Made by a program: the position numbers and the translations under genes. Below, in pieces: positions 1 through 6,957 of a DNA stretch of 42,706 nucleotides (position 1 is the stretch's first letter; the number at the start of each line of letters is the position of its first letter). A model generated the notes under the pieces. The model had not been told where the DNA came from. It saw nothing but the letters and a program-made list of their open reading frames with translations, and did no database searches. This stretch comes from a virus: IMG/VR virus record IMGVR_UViG_3300044742_000054, positions 1 through 42,706 of that record, one strand, 5' to 3'.

Positions 1-113
1 ACCGGGGAGGGGTCGATCGGCAGCATGGAGGCGAGCGCCGGGGGAGGTGGCTCAGCCGGTGAGACAGGGAACACCGGAGGAGGGGGTACGTCGATCGCTT
101 GATGGTCTTCCAT
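1..113 (-). CDS. N-terminal fragment of the gene upstream of TerL (repeat copy)
   Basis: This is the left-hand duplicate of the 5' end of the leftward gene complete at 42308-42676. The start codon is the minus-strand ATG at 113-111, and the reading frame runs off the left edge of the window. It is cut because the window starts inside the gene, not because the gene is broken. On the closed genome the two copies are one gene. Confidence 0.85.
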   Translation of the reverse strand, partial: MEDHQAIDVPPPPVFPVSPAEPPPPALASMLPIDPSP

Positions 114-143
114 GAGCGGGGAGTATCGGGGGGTGATTCGGGG
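1..143. repeat. Terminal direct repeat, left copy
   Basis: Bases 1-143 recur at 42564-42706 with a single difference: C at 127 here against A at 42690. This shows that the molecule closes on itself, either as a circular or permuted genome sequenced past its start, or as a true short terminal repeat. The repeat covers the first 113 bases of the terminase-side gene and 30 bases upstream of it. Confidence 0.95.
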
Positions 144-187
144 TGTGTCGAGTATCGGTTGGGGAAGGGAAAACTACGACCGTAGGC

Positions 188-199
188 TCGACTAGTCGA
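188..199. repeat. 12-bp perfect palindrome
   Basis: TCGACTAGTCGA, perfectly self-complementary, lies 75 bases upstream of the leftward start codon at 113. It could be a protein site for the leftward promoter; nothing else supports a function. Confidence 0.4.
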
Positions 200-273
200 C
201 GCGACGGGGGCGGACTTCGGGACGACCGGGGGGTGGGTCGCGCCGCGCGCCGCCCGGCGGGCGACGGCCTTGG

Positions 274-310
274 TTAGTAAGCGCTCACTCACAGAGTGAG
301 TGCTTACTAA
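274..310. promoter_or_regulatory. Large dyad made of two GTRAG-type operators
   Basis: Two 17-base arms (274-290 and 294-310) are complementary at 16 of 17 positions around a 3-base centre. Each arm contains its own near-palindromic 12-mer: GTAAGCGCTCAC at 277-288 and GTGAGTGCTTAC at 296-307. The same 12-mer type recurs at 6736-6747 and 6958-6969, upstream of the replication operon. The shape resembles operators of TetR-family regulators (inference). No TetR gene is visible in the phage, so a host regulator or an unrecognised phage protein would be the ligand. Confidence 0.65.
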
Positions 311-324
311 CATGGGCGGATGGC

Positions 325-349
325 TGCATGGCTGCGCCGCAGCCATGCA
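325..349. repeat. 25-bp hyphenated palindrome
   Basis: TGCATGGCTGCG at 325-336 is perfectly repeated in inverse at 338-349 around a single central C. It sits between the large dyad and the iterons, so it may belong to the origin or act as an operator or extruded hairpin. It has no T-run and is not a terminator. Confidence 0.6.
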
Positions 350-373
350 ACGCAGCACGCATCCATGCAAGGA

Positions 374-431
374 TGTAGGACGCAGGATGTAGGACGCAGG
401 ATGCAAGCATACACGTTGTAGGACGCAGGAT
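374..431 (+). repeat. Three 15-bp iterons
   Basis: TGTAGGACGCAGGAT occurs exactly three times, at 374-388, 388-402 and 417-431. The first two are 14 bases apart and the third 29 bases further, close to two periods, so the copies lie at regular spacing. They directly abut the AT-rich stretch and the DnaA boxes, the usual arrangement of an iteron-type replication origin. Confidence 0.7.
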
Positions 432-478
432 TAAATTTAATACCGTGCCAGAGTTATGCACAGCATTAAATTTTACAC

Positions 479-497
479 CTGCTTAATTTTTAAGCAG
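479..497. repeat. AT-rich hairpin in the candidate origin
   Basis: CTGCTTAA at 479-486 and TTAAGCAG at 490-497 are perfect inverted repeats around TTT, lying between the two DnaA boxes. Possible initiation or priming structure. Confidence 0.5.
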
Positions 498-1098
498 TCC
501 CCTATGAGAGATGCTAAATGCATAGGGATTAAAATGTATACACGCGATTTATCCACATTTATACATTCCCCGCTAATAGGCTTAAAACGGCGCAGGCGCG
601 GGGCAACTAAATTCCGGGGGCGTGGTAGCCGGGTGGATAGCTAAAACGCGCCACGGGCCTTAAATCGATTTTGGTCTGTTTATGTTAAACGCATAAAATC
701 CGCCGCTGGCATGGATTTTGATTAGACGGGCGCAGCGCAGCCGGGCGCAGGGGGCGCAGCCGGGCCGGGGGAGGGGTTAAAAATCACCTAACAGCCTAAC
801 AGTCGATTAGGGGGGTATAGCTCTACAGCGTACGGGGTGTGTACGGGGTGCGGGGATACAGGGTTCAGCGACTATTCTTATATGTATGTATTTTGAGTGT
901 TAGGGTGTTAGAGATAGGGGAAAAACGCTATAGAGCATAGGGTTATGCGCCTGCCGCAGGGTACGATTTTGAAGTTAGGCTGAATGGCAGAAAAATGCCT
1001 TATAACTGGGGGTTATAACAACGCGGCGAAACTGCTAAATTTAATCTAAGCTAATCCGCAGCACGCCACATTTAGTTATTGCACTCCGCAGCCTATCC

Positions 1099-1117
1099 GC
1101 CTATATTCCATATAGGC
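1099..1117. promoter_or_regulatory. Palindromic operator upstream of the first rightward operon
   Basis: GCCTATAT (1099-1106) and ATATAGGC (1110-1117) are perfect inverted repeats around TCC, ending 43 bases before the ATG at 1161. Position and symmetry suggest an operator overlapping the promoter of the first rightward operon. The core includes TATATT, which could serve as a -10 element, but no clear -35 was found. Confidence 0.5.
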
Positions 1118-1160
1118 ATCCGTTGCCTGCCCCCTCCCATCCAACCCTCTAGGAGCCTCA

Positions 1161-1763
1161 ATGCAACCCTCTAGACTCGTTATAGACCGTTTAATCGCAT
1201 CCGGCGCACGGATTAACCCCGTTCCGCAGGGTTTTATCTCCAATTTAGCCTCTACACCAGCTGCTCCCACGCTGCGCGGAATGCTCACCTCTCCCGCCGC
1301 CGTGCGCCAGTACATAGAAGCAGGCGCGGCGACGCTGACGATCGTAAGCGCTCGCACGCAGACCCGCTATACGTTCAAGTTCAAGCGTCCCGACGCAAAA
1401 CCCGGCGAACCCCTGCACGCCCGGCCCGTATGGGTCAGCCTGCTTTCCGGCCCCGATAACGAGTCCAATTACTCGTTTCTTGGAACGTGCTTCCCCGACG
1501 TGCCCAAGGGTGACCCGGTCCCCGTGGGGACGCCTTTCCGGTATCGCCACTCCCACAAGTCCAAGGTCACCGGCGACGCCCCCAGCGTCCGCGCCTTGAC
1601 GTGGTTCCTGACCGTGCTTTACGCCGCAGGCACGGTCCCGACGACCCTGCTCGCGCAGGCCGAGTGCTGGCATGAAGGTCGCTGCGGGCGGTGCGGGCGG
1701 GCGTTGACCGTGCCCGCGTCCATTGCCTCCGGTTTCGGTCCCGAGTGCATCCAGCACGTTTGA
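1161..1763 (+). CDS. DUF6011-type zinc-finger protein
   Basis: A 200-residue protein, first gene of the first rightward operon. Its last 35 residues carry Cys169, His171, Cys175, Cys178 and Cys196 in the pattern CGRCGRALTVPxSIxxGxGPEC. This is the signature of the DUF6011 zinc-binding domain found in many phage and actinobacterial proteins; its biochemical role is unknown. The N-terminal 160 residues are mixed alpha/beta with no motif I recognise. The start is fixed by a strong Shine-Dalgarno AGGAG at 1151-1155 in the context CTAGGAGCCTCA, a leader type that recurs before several genes of the phage. The domain call is good; the function is open. A role in nucleic-acid binding is only inference from the zinc finger. 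Confidence 0.8.
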   Translation: MQPSRLVIDRLIASGARINPVPQGFISNLASTPAAPTLRGMLTSPAAVRQYIEAGAATLTIVSARTQTRYTFKFKRPDAKPGEPLHARPVWVSLLSGPDNESNYSFLGTCFPDVPKGDPVPVGTPFRYRHSHKSKVTGDAPSVRALTWFLTVLYAAGTVPTTLLAQAECWHEGRCGRCGRALTVPASIASGFGPECIQHV

Positions 1764-1777
1764 ACGGAGCCTAGACC

Positions 1778-2161
1778 ATGCCGCCCCGTATCCACTCCAC
1801 TTGCACCCTGCCCGGCTGCGCCAACCCGCACTATGCGACCGGGCTATGCCGTGGTCACTACGTGTCCCGGCGCGCCGCCGCCGTGCGCGCCGCGTCGCAC
1901 CCTATCCACGCCCCCGCGCCCTGCGCGGTGCCGCCCGCTCCCGCGCCGTTCTACGCCACGGCAGCACAGGTGCAGGCGCGCGAGGCGCAGCGCGCCGCCG
2001 ACGTGCCCGCACCTCCCGCGCCGCCTAGCGTGCCGCCTGCGCCCGTCCTGACCCCTGCGCGGGCCACTCCTGACGTGCCCGCGCCGCCCGGCGCGCCTAT
2101 GCTTCCCATCATCCCGGCCCCGCCGGGCGTCCCGCTTCCCCCGCCGTTCCGCAAGTCCTAA
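1778..2161 (+). CDS. Small zinc-knuckle protein with Pro/Ala tail
   Basis: A 127-residue protein, 14 bases after the preceding gene. Residues 9-28 contain Cys9, Cys14, Cys24 and His27 in the pattern CxxxxCxNPHYATGLCRGHY, a zinc-binding motif often seen at the start of phage HNH-type and other DNA-binding proteins. After it, from about residue 35 on, the chain is nearly all Pro, Ala and Arg and is probably disordered. There is no HNH catalytic core, so nuclease activity is not claimed. The ribosome site is only moderate (GGAG about 14 bases upstream). GC content here is extreme, so several other frames are also open; the Cys/His motif is the main reason for choosing this one. Confidence 0.6.
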   Translation: MPPRIHSTCTLPGCANPHYATGLCRGHYVSRRAAAVRAASHPIHAPAPCAVPPAPAPFYATAAQVQAREAQRAADVPAPPAPPSVPPAPVLTPARATPDVPAPPGAPMLPIIPAPPGVPLPPPFRKS

Positions 2162-2195
2162 CCTCGCAGCATCCAACCTCTAGGAGCAAGTCACC

Positions 2196-3659
2196 ATGTC
2201 ATCCGCAACCATCCCGCAAGCGCTTTCCCTGTTCAACGCCCTGTCGCACGCTGGCAAGGTGCAGACCATCACCGCGCTCTATCACGGCGCGCCCGGTTTC
2301 GACGTGCCGGGCAAGTCCGGCGGCGAGTTGGACTACATCGTCGCCGCATGGGTCAACTCCGGCGCACTTCCCGCCGACGTGCTGGCGCTCGCCTGCGCGA
2401 CGACCGTCGCGGAGTCGCAAACGCTACTGGCGGTGCCCGCTGTGCCCGCTGTGCCCGCTGCGCCCGCTGCGCCCGCTGCGCCCGCTGCGCCCGTGGCGCA
2501 GGCGGCGATCGTTGCCGCGGCGGACGCCGTCGCGGAAAGGCTCGCCGCAGAGCGCGCCGCCGCGCAGCCCGTGCAGACTCCGCTCGCCGCCGCGATCGTG
2601 ACCCCGGTCACCCCGGCATTCGACGCCGCAGCCATGCCCCGCCAGCGCTCCCGCGTGCTGGCCCGCAGCCTGTTCGCGGACGTGCCTCAGGATGTGCGCG
2701 ACGCGATCCCGGCGGAGTTGACCGTCGAGTACTACGCGCACAACGACGCGCCGCCCGTGGACCCGGACTATGCGTTTACCGGGCACATCCTCGCCGATTG
2801 TCTCGGCGCGCTGGCCGCGTCGCCCGCCATTAATCTTTGGTTCAAGGGGTCGCGCGCCACGGGCAAAACGGAGATGGCGCGGCAACTCGCGGCGCGTTGC
2901 GGGCGTCCGTTTTTCCGGTTCAATTTCAACCGCTCGACGACGAGCGAAGATATCCTCGGCGGGCAGGCTATCGTCAACGGGGACACGCAGACCCTGCCCG
3001 GCCCGGTCGCGATCGGCGCGCAAACGGAGGGCGCGATCGTGCTGCTGGATGAGCCGACCTACACCGTCGCCGCTCACGTCGCCAGCTTGAATCCCATCCT
3101 AGAGCGCGACGGGGCGAAGGTCCGCATCCCGCGCACCGGGGAAGTACTGCACATTGCGCCGGGCGTGTGCTTCATTGCCGCCGACAACACGGGCGGGCAC
3201 GGGTCCACGTCGAACGAATACCACGGGCGCACGCAGTTTGGCGCGGACACGCTGGATCGTTTCGGGAAGTTCATTGCGTTCGATTACTTGCCCGCCGACG
3301 TGGAGCGGCGCGTGCTGCGTGCGCTTGTGCTGCGGGCCTGCGGCGTCAAGCCTAGCAATGACCTCGCGCGCAGCGTGTGCAAGCTGGTAGGCATTTGCCG
3401 CAGCAAGGCGGATTCGGGAGAGTTGGAGGGCGCGCCAAGCTTGCGCCGCGCGGTAGCGTGGACGGTATCGATCGTGCAGGGGTTCGCCGCAGCGGACTCC
3501 TATGTGTCATGCGTCGTTAACGCCGCGCCGGAGGATAGCCAAGAGGCGTTGCGGCAGATTTTCGCCGCATCGTGGGACCACGGCACGCAGCCTGCGGCCC
3601 TCGACGTGAACGCTAACCCGTTCGCGGAGGGCGACGACGCCAACGCGATCCCGTTTTGA
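2196..3659 (+). CDS. MoxR/CobS-like AAA+ ATPase
   Basis: A 487-residue AAA+ ATPase. The first 180 residues are low-complexity Ala/Pro, including a run encoded by a 9-base tandem repeat. The ATPase domain starts near residue 200: Walker A GSRATGKT at 218-225, Walker B with Asp285-Glu286 (VLLDEP) and a sensor segment around FIAADNTGG. The order and the GRTQFGADTLDRF stretch fit the MoxR/CbbQ/CobS group, which remodels or loads metal into partner proteins together with a von Willebrand factor A protein. That partner is the very next gene. The strong leader CTAGGAGC at 2180 fixes the start. No cobalamin-synthesis gene is present, so a cobaltochelatase role is unlikely. A chaperone-like role during infection is inferred. 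Confidence 0.85.
   Translation: MSSATIPQALSLFNALSHAGKVQTITALYHGAPGFDVPGKSGGELDYIVAAWVNSGALPADVLALACATTVAESQTLLAVPAVPAVPAAPAAPAAPAAPVAQAAIVAAADAVAERLAAERAAAQPVQTPLAAAIVTPVTPAFDAAAMPRQRSRVLARSLFADVPQDVRDAIPAELTVEYYAHNDAPPVDPDYAFTGHILADCLGALAASPAINLWFKGSRATGKTEMARQLAARCGRPFFRFNFNRSTTSEDILGGQAIVNGDTQTLPGPVAIGAQTEGAIVLLDEPTYTVAAHVASLNPILERDGAKVRIPRTGEVLHIAPGVCFIAADNTGGHGSTSNEYHGRTQFGADTLDRFGKFIAFDYLPADVERRVLRALVLRACGVKPSNDLARSVCKLVGICRSKADSGELEGAPSLRRAVAWTVSIVQGFAAADSYVSCVVNAAPEDSQEALRQIFAASWDHGTQPAALDVNANPFAEGDDANAIPF
2433..2495 (+). repeat. Tandem 9-bp repeat, seven copies
   Basis: Seven consecutive copies of GTGCCCGCT, later GCGCCCGCT, inside the AAA+ gene; they encode a Val/Ala-Pro-Ala run. 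The copies change from GTG to GCG partway and the last is imperfect. Slippage-prone low-complexity linker. Confidence 0.9.
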
Positions 3660-3694
3660 TCCTCACTCATCCATTCATCTAGGAGCAAACGAAC

Positions 3695-5908
3695 ATGCAA
3701 CCGAAACCGAAACGCAAATCCACCTTGCAGCCGAAAACGAACGCCGCCGCGCAGAACGCGCTCACCTCTGCCGCGATATTCGGCGTGCAATCGTCCCTGT
3801 TCACGGGGCGCGCCAAAGTAACCGCGCTAGGGCTGCAACGCGGCGTTAGCGAAATGATCCGCCGCGTGTATGCCTGCGTGCCGGGCGTCGCGCCGATGAA
3901 GCTCGACGCGCCCGCAATCAAGGTAACGTACATCGGGCAAGACGCCTGCGCCCGGTACGATTGGGGCCGGGACAAATCGGGCAAGCTCGCCGTCGCGGGG
4001 GTAATCAACTTGCCCGCGACCGGCGAGCCGGACGCCCTGATTCCGCGCAGCGTGGCGGACCAGTACACCGGCAAAGCGCTCCATGAGATGGGGCATTTCC
4101 TGTTTACTTCCCTGCCCGCGTTCGGCCATGCGATCCGCGACGCCGCGCGCCGCTACAACGTATCGGAGGATTTTGCGAAAAGCGTCATTAACGCGCTGGA
4201 GGACGTGGCGGAAGAGCGCGAGTTGATCCGCAGCGGGTACGCGCCGGGCGCGGGCGCGATGCTGCGGGCGCTCGTTGAGAAATGCACCTCCGACATTCCG
4301 CACGATGCGTACGGCACGATTAAGGCCTTTCCCGTGACTCTGGCATTCGGCCTGCGCCACTACACGCCCGCGACGCGCCCGCTCGTTGCCGCGCTCCCGC
4401 CCGTGCTGCGCGCGATTTATGACGACGCCGCGCGCGGCATGGCGGCGCTCCCCCAGCGCGCGATCGGCGATCCCGCTTCCATGCAACCCGTAATCGACGT
4501 GGCAAACGAAGTGCTGCGGGCGCTCGCCGCGCTGCGCGACGCGCAACCTCCGCAACCCCCGCAGCCGGATGAGCCGCAGGGGCCGGAGGGGCAACCGTGC
4601 GACGACGGCGAGCCGGGCAGGCCCGGCGACGGCGAGCCGGGCAGGCCCGGCGACGGCGAGCCGGGCGGCGACGGTGACGATGACCTCGACGGTGACGATG
4701 ACCTCGACGGTGACGATGACCTCGACACGGGCGACATGGGAGAGCAAGGCGACACGCGCAGGCCCGGCGACGCGCTCCCGCCTAACCCGACGCTCCCGCC
4801 GGACGCGACGCCGGACCCGCAGGAACCGCAGCCGGGCAACGACGACGACGACGACGCAGGCGAGCCGGGCGAAGAAAACACGCCCGCAAAGGATGAGGGG
4901 TCCGACGACCGCCCCGACGCGATCGATACGCGCGACCTCAACGGCACGCCGCTCGACGCCGACATGCAACCGGAGCAGGCGGGCGAGCCGGGCGACGGTG
5001 CCAGCGGGCTTGCCAATGATGCCGTGCGCGTCGTCAAGGCGAGCGAAGCGTCAGCATGGGATAAATCCGACGTGCAGGATAAGGTAAAGCAAGCGCTCAC
5101 CGCGAGCGCGCGCGTCGCGCACGGTCTACGCACCTTGCTTGACACCTCCGCACGCGACGCGCGCGAGGGCGGGCACCGTAACGGACGCCTCGACATGTCG
5201 GCGCTAGCGCGGATCAAAGTCGGCGCGGAAAATGTTTTCGAGCGCCGCGAATATCGCGACGGGTCCGACGCTGCGGTTTCGATCCTGATCGATCAATCGT
5301 CGTCAATGAACATGGACGCGCGCTATGTTGCGGCGCGCACGCTGGCCGGGACGCTTTCCAAAATCATCTCCGGTTGCGCGGGCGTGCGCTGTGAGATTCT
5401 CGGCTTTCATAGCGGGGGCGGCGCGGGCATGACCGATGCGACGCTAGATCAATTGATAGCCGACGTGGGGACCGATGAGGACGGCGACATGTGGCGCAGC
5501 CTCAAGGGGGATTGCTGCATTACCGTGTTCAAGGGGTTCGCGGAGTCGCACGCGACCGGCATGGCGCGCCTTGGTTCCTGCTATGGCACGGGCGGCACGC
5601 CGGATGCTGCGGCGATAACGCACGCCGCGCAGCGCTTGAACAAAGAAACGGCAGACCAGCATATTCTCATCGTCATTGCCGACGGCGAGGGTTCGCCGCG
5701 CGACGTGCTGGCGCGCATCGTGTCGCGCATCGAACGCGAGGGCACCATGCTTATCGCGATCGGCATTGAGCAAGACATGTGCGAGGCATTCACGCATCGT
5801 TGCAAAGTGGACGATGTCGCCAAGCTCAACGAGTCCGGCCTGCACGCTCTGCTCCGCGCGTTGTCGCAAAGCGCGCTGGCGCAGGATATCCGCGCCGGGA
5901 ACGATTAG
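3695..5908 (+). CDS. CobT-like VWA-domain protein
   Basis: A 737-residue protein built like cobaltochelatase subunit CobT. The N-terminal region has a metal-binding HEMGH motif (His130-His134) in a helical segment. A long acidic Asp/Glu/Pro/Gly linker at about 290-450 contains two sets of tandem repeats. The C-terminal von Willebrand A domain carries a complete metal-ion-dependent adhesion site: DQSSS at 533-537, Thr635 and Asp663. AAA+ ATPases of the MoxR/CobS group normally work with such VWA proteins, and the ATPase gene lies 35 bases upstream. The start follows CTAGGAGCAAACGAAC, shared exactly with the gene at 5979. No CobN-type large subunit exists here, so the substrate is unknown; host-protein remodelling or virion assembly are possibilities. 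Confidence 0.85.
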   Translation: MQPKPKRKSTLQPKTNAAAQNALTSAAIFGVQSSLFTGRAKVTALGLQRGVSEMIRRVYACVPGVAPMKLDAPAIKVTYIGQDACARYDWGRDKSGKLAVAGVINLPATGEPDALIPRSVADQYTGKALHEMGHFLFTSLPAFGHAIRDAARRYNVSEDFAKSVINALEDVAEERELIRSGYAPGAGAMLRALVEKCTSDIPHDAYGTIKAFPVTLAFGLRHYTPATRPLVAALPPVLRAIYDDAARGMAALPQRAIGDPASMQPVIDVANEVLRALAALRDAQPPQPPQPDEPQGPEGQPCDDGEPGRPGDGEPGRPGDGEPGGDGDDDLDGDDDLDGDDDLDTGDMGEQGDTRRPGDALPPNPTLPPDATPDPQEPQPGNDDDDDAGEPGEENTPAKDEGSDDRPDAIDTRDLNGTPLDADMQPEQAGEPGDGASGLANDAVRVVKASEASAWDKSDVQDKVKQALTASARVAHGLRTLLDTSARDAREGGHRNGRLDMSALARIKVGAENVFERREYRDGSDAAVSILIDQSSSMNMDARYVAARTLAGTLSKIISGCAGVRCEILGFHSGGGAGMTDATLDQLIADVGTDEDGDMWRSLKGDCCITVFKGFAESHATGMARLGSCYGTGGTPDAAAITHAAQRLNKETADQHILIVIADGEGSPRDVLARIVSRIEREGTMLIAIGIEQDMCEAFTHRCKVDDVAKLNESGLHALLRALSQSALAQDIRAGND
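4604..4668 (+). repeat. Tandem 24-bp repeat in the VWA gene linker
   Basis: Two complete 24-base units (4604-4627, 4628-4651) and a partial third encode DGEPGRPG repeats in the acidic linker of the VWA protein. Confidence 0.9.
4670..4723 (+). repeat. Tandem 18-bp repeat in the VWA gene linker
   Basis: Three exact copies of GACGGTGACGATGACCTC (4670-4687, 4688-4705, 4706-4723) encode DGDDDL repeats. Calcium-binding-like composition, but no defined calcium motif. Confidence 0.9.
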
Positions 5909-5978
5909 CAGCACGCAGCACGCCGCGCGGCGTCCGCTGCGCGGCGCATCCATGCACGCAACCTAGGAGCAAACGAAC

Positions 5979-6287
5979 ATGGGCATTTTCGGATGGAGTT
6001 ATCCCCCCGGCTGTTCCGGCCCACCGGACGATGAGGCACCTTGCGAGGTATGCGGCGAATGGGCGGATGAGTGCATCTGCCCCGAATGCCCGTGCTGCGG
6101 CGTGCAGGGCGACCCCGCCTGCTACGCGCCGCAGCCGCAGGGGCACGGGCTGCGGCAAAGCGTGGCGCAGGCGCACGGTGCCGCGCTGCGTGAAATGGAG
6201 TACCGGGAGCAGGCGGCGGCGGACGCGGCGGAATATGAGTACTGGCGCGCGAACCCGCACGCGCTCGACATTACGCGGGAGCAATGA
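5979..6287 (+). CDS. Small cysteine-rich protein
   Basis: A 102-residue protein whose first half is packed with cysteines (Cys12, 22, 25, 32, 34, 37, 39, 40, 48), in paired CxxC and CxC patterns that almost certainly bind zinc. The second half is a charged, probably helical segment. It begins SYPPGCSGPP, a start I associate with uncharacterised phage and bacterial small proteins, but no function is known to me. The leader CTAGGAGCAAACGAAC is identical over 19 bases, including the ATG, to that of the VWA gene, suggesting similar translation strength. Its stop overlaps the next start in ATGA, so the two are translationally coupled. Confidence 0.75.
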   Translation: MGIFGWSYPPGCSGPPDDEAPCEVCGEWADECICPECPCCGVQGDPACYAPQPQGHGLRQSVAQAHGAALREMEYREQAAADAAEYEYWRANPHALDITREQ

Positions 6288-6415
6288 TGGGTGAAATGAT
6301 TCTCGGTTTCGCGGCGCTCGCCGCCTGCGGGGTAATCGGCGCGGTGTTCGGCGTCGTCCCCATGCTCTTCGCTCTTATGTTCCTCGCGTTTTTCGCGTTG
6401 ACGGCAGGACGCTAG
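6284..6415 (+). CDS. 43-residue membrane protein
   Basis: A tiny gene starting in the ATGA overlap with the cysteine-rich gene (a second ATG at 6287 is equally possible). Almost the whole product is hydrophobic, with Gly/Ala/Phe/Leu stretches that could form one long or two short membrane helices, ending in AGR. It closes the first rightward operon, just ahead of a terminator hairpin at 6454. Function unknown; small phage membrane proteins include holins and superinfection-exclusion proteins, but nothing here decides between them. Confidence 0.6.
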   Translation: MMGEMILGFAALAACGVIGAVFGVVPMLFALMFLAFFALTAGR

Positions 6416-6453
6416 CGCCGCCCGCGTAACACCCCGTTTTCGCGCTAAGTCCC

Positions 6454-6479
6454 CGGCCCGCCTGTAAAAAGGCGGGCCG
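6454..6479 (+). terminator. Terminator-like hairpin after the first operon
   Basis: CGGCCCGCC (6454-6462) and GGCGGGCCG (6471-6479) form a perfect 9-bp GC stem around TGTAAAAA. The tail TTCTGTCTGG is only partly T-rich, so termination may be partial. It lies 38 bases after the last stop codon of the first operon. Confidence 0.6.
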
Positions 6480-6648
6480 TTCTGTCTGGTAGACCGATTT
6501 AAACGACCGTGGCGCGATTCTACGGGACCGGGTGGGGGGTAGATAGCTACCCGAAACGCCCGTTCCTGCACGCATGGATGCAGGCGCACGCGCGGCCCGC
6601 TCCCGCCTGCGGCCCTGACCCCCGCTTTCGCGATCGATCCTCGCGCCG

Positions 6649-6668
6649 ATCTAGGCAATTGCCTAGAT
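6649..6668. promoter_or_regulatory. 20-bp perfect palindrome
   Basis: ATCTAGGCAATTGCCTAGAT is perfectly self-complementary with no central spacer. Such a long uninterrupted palindrome in an intergenic control region is most simply a binding site for a dimeric regulator; it lacks the loop expected of an RNA hairpin. Confidence 0.65.
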
Positions 6669-6735
6669 GCTCGCGGCGATTGCCGCAGGGGCGCAGCGCC
6701 GCCGCGCGCCGCGTCACATCCATGCAGCCGCCGAT

Positions 6736-6747
6736 GTGAGTACTCAC
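6736..6747. promoter_or_regulatory. GTGAG-type operator 1
   Basis: GTGAGTACTCAC, a perfect 12-bp palindrome, the same type as the two 12-mers inside the 274-310 dyad. Confidence 0.6.
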
Positions 6748-6769
6748 TAACCTGCATCCATGCCGCGAC

Positions 6770-6785
6770 GTGAGTGGGCACTCAC
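6770..6785. promoter_or_regulatory. GTGAG-type operator 2
   Basis: GTGAGTG-GG-CACTCAC: perfect 7-base arms around two bases, followed by TTCGC, as is the next copy. Confidence 0.6.
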
Positions 6786-6801
6786 TTCGCGCGCGGCGGC
6801 G

Positions 6802-6817
6802 GTGAGCGAGCGCTCAC
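6802..6817. promoter_or_regulatory. GTGAG-type operator 3
   Basis: GTGAGCG-AG-CGCTCAC: same 7-2-7 geometry as operator 2, also followed by TTCGC; the arm centres differ by compensating changes (T to C paired with A to G), so the symmetry is conserved rather than the exact sequence. Confidence 0.6.
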
Positions 6818-6957
6818 TTCGCCCGCCACCCCGGCCCTCCGGCCCCGCATTACAACCAGCGCATTAGGAATCCGAAACAACCGGGAAATCTAGATCGAAA
6901 AATATTTTCGGAAAAGCATAGACAAGGTAAAACGCCCGGCGCAGGATTCGATTCGTA

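Larger units (their letters stand above)
360..560. other. Candidate replication origin (ori)
   Basis: Three iterons (374-431) are followed by an AT-rich segment (about 431-560) with two exact matches to the DnaA box TTATNCACA: TTATGCACA at 454-462 and TTATCCACA at 549-557, both in the same orientation. An 8-bp hairpin with a 3-base loop lies at 479-497, and inverted heptamers CCCTATG/CATAGGG at 500-506 and 521-527. Iterons, DnaA boxes and an AT-rich unwinding region are the classic parts of a theta origin. The gene layout (outward from here in both directions) fits. This would imply host DnaA use; the assignment is inference from motifs. Confidence 0.6.
114..1160. promoter_or_regulatory. Divergent control region with candidate origin
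   Basis: About 1.05 kb without a convincing gene separates the leftward late block from the first rightward operon. It must hold the outward promoters of both, although no clear -35/-10 pair stands out. It contains a dense set of dyads (188-199, 274-310, 325-349, 479-497, 679-697, 1000-1018, 1099-1117), three iterons (374-431), two DnaA boxes (454-462, 549-557) and the only strongly AT-rich stretch of the genome (about 430-560). A nonamer GAGTATCGG occurs at 121-129 and again at 150-158. The only plus-strand ORF here of any length (456-644) lies across the origin-like elements and lacks a ribosome site. Confidence 0.7.

Noticed and set aside
374-431. Short repeats resembling a CRISPR array
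   Set aside because: Units are 15 bases with 0- and 14-base gaps, too short and irregular for repeats and spacers; iterons fit better.
456-644. 62-residue plus-strand frame in the control region
   Set aside because: Lies across DnaA boxes and the AT-rich hairpin, has no ribosome site, and its sequence looks like translated non-coding DNA.
2196-5908. Cobalamin biosynthesis (cobaltochelatase) genes
   Set aside because: The pair resembles CobS and CobT, but no CobN or other pathway gene is present, so vitamin B12 synthesis is not supported.
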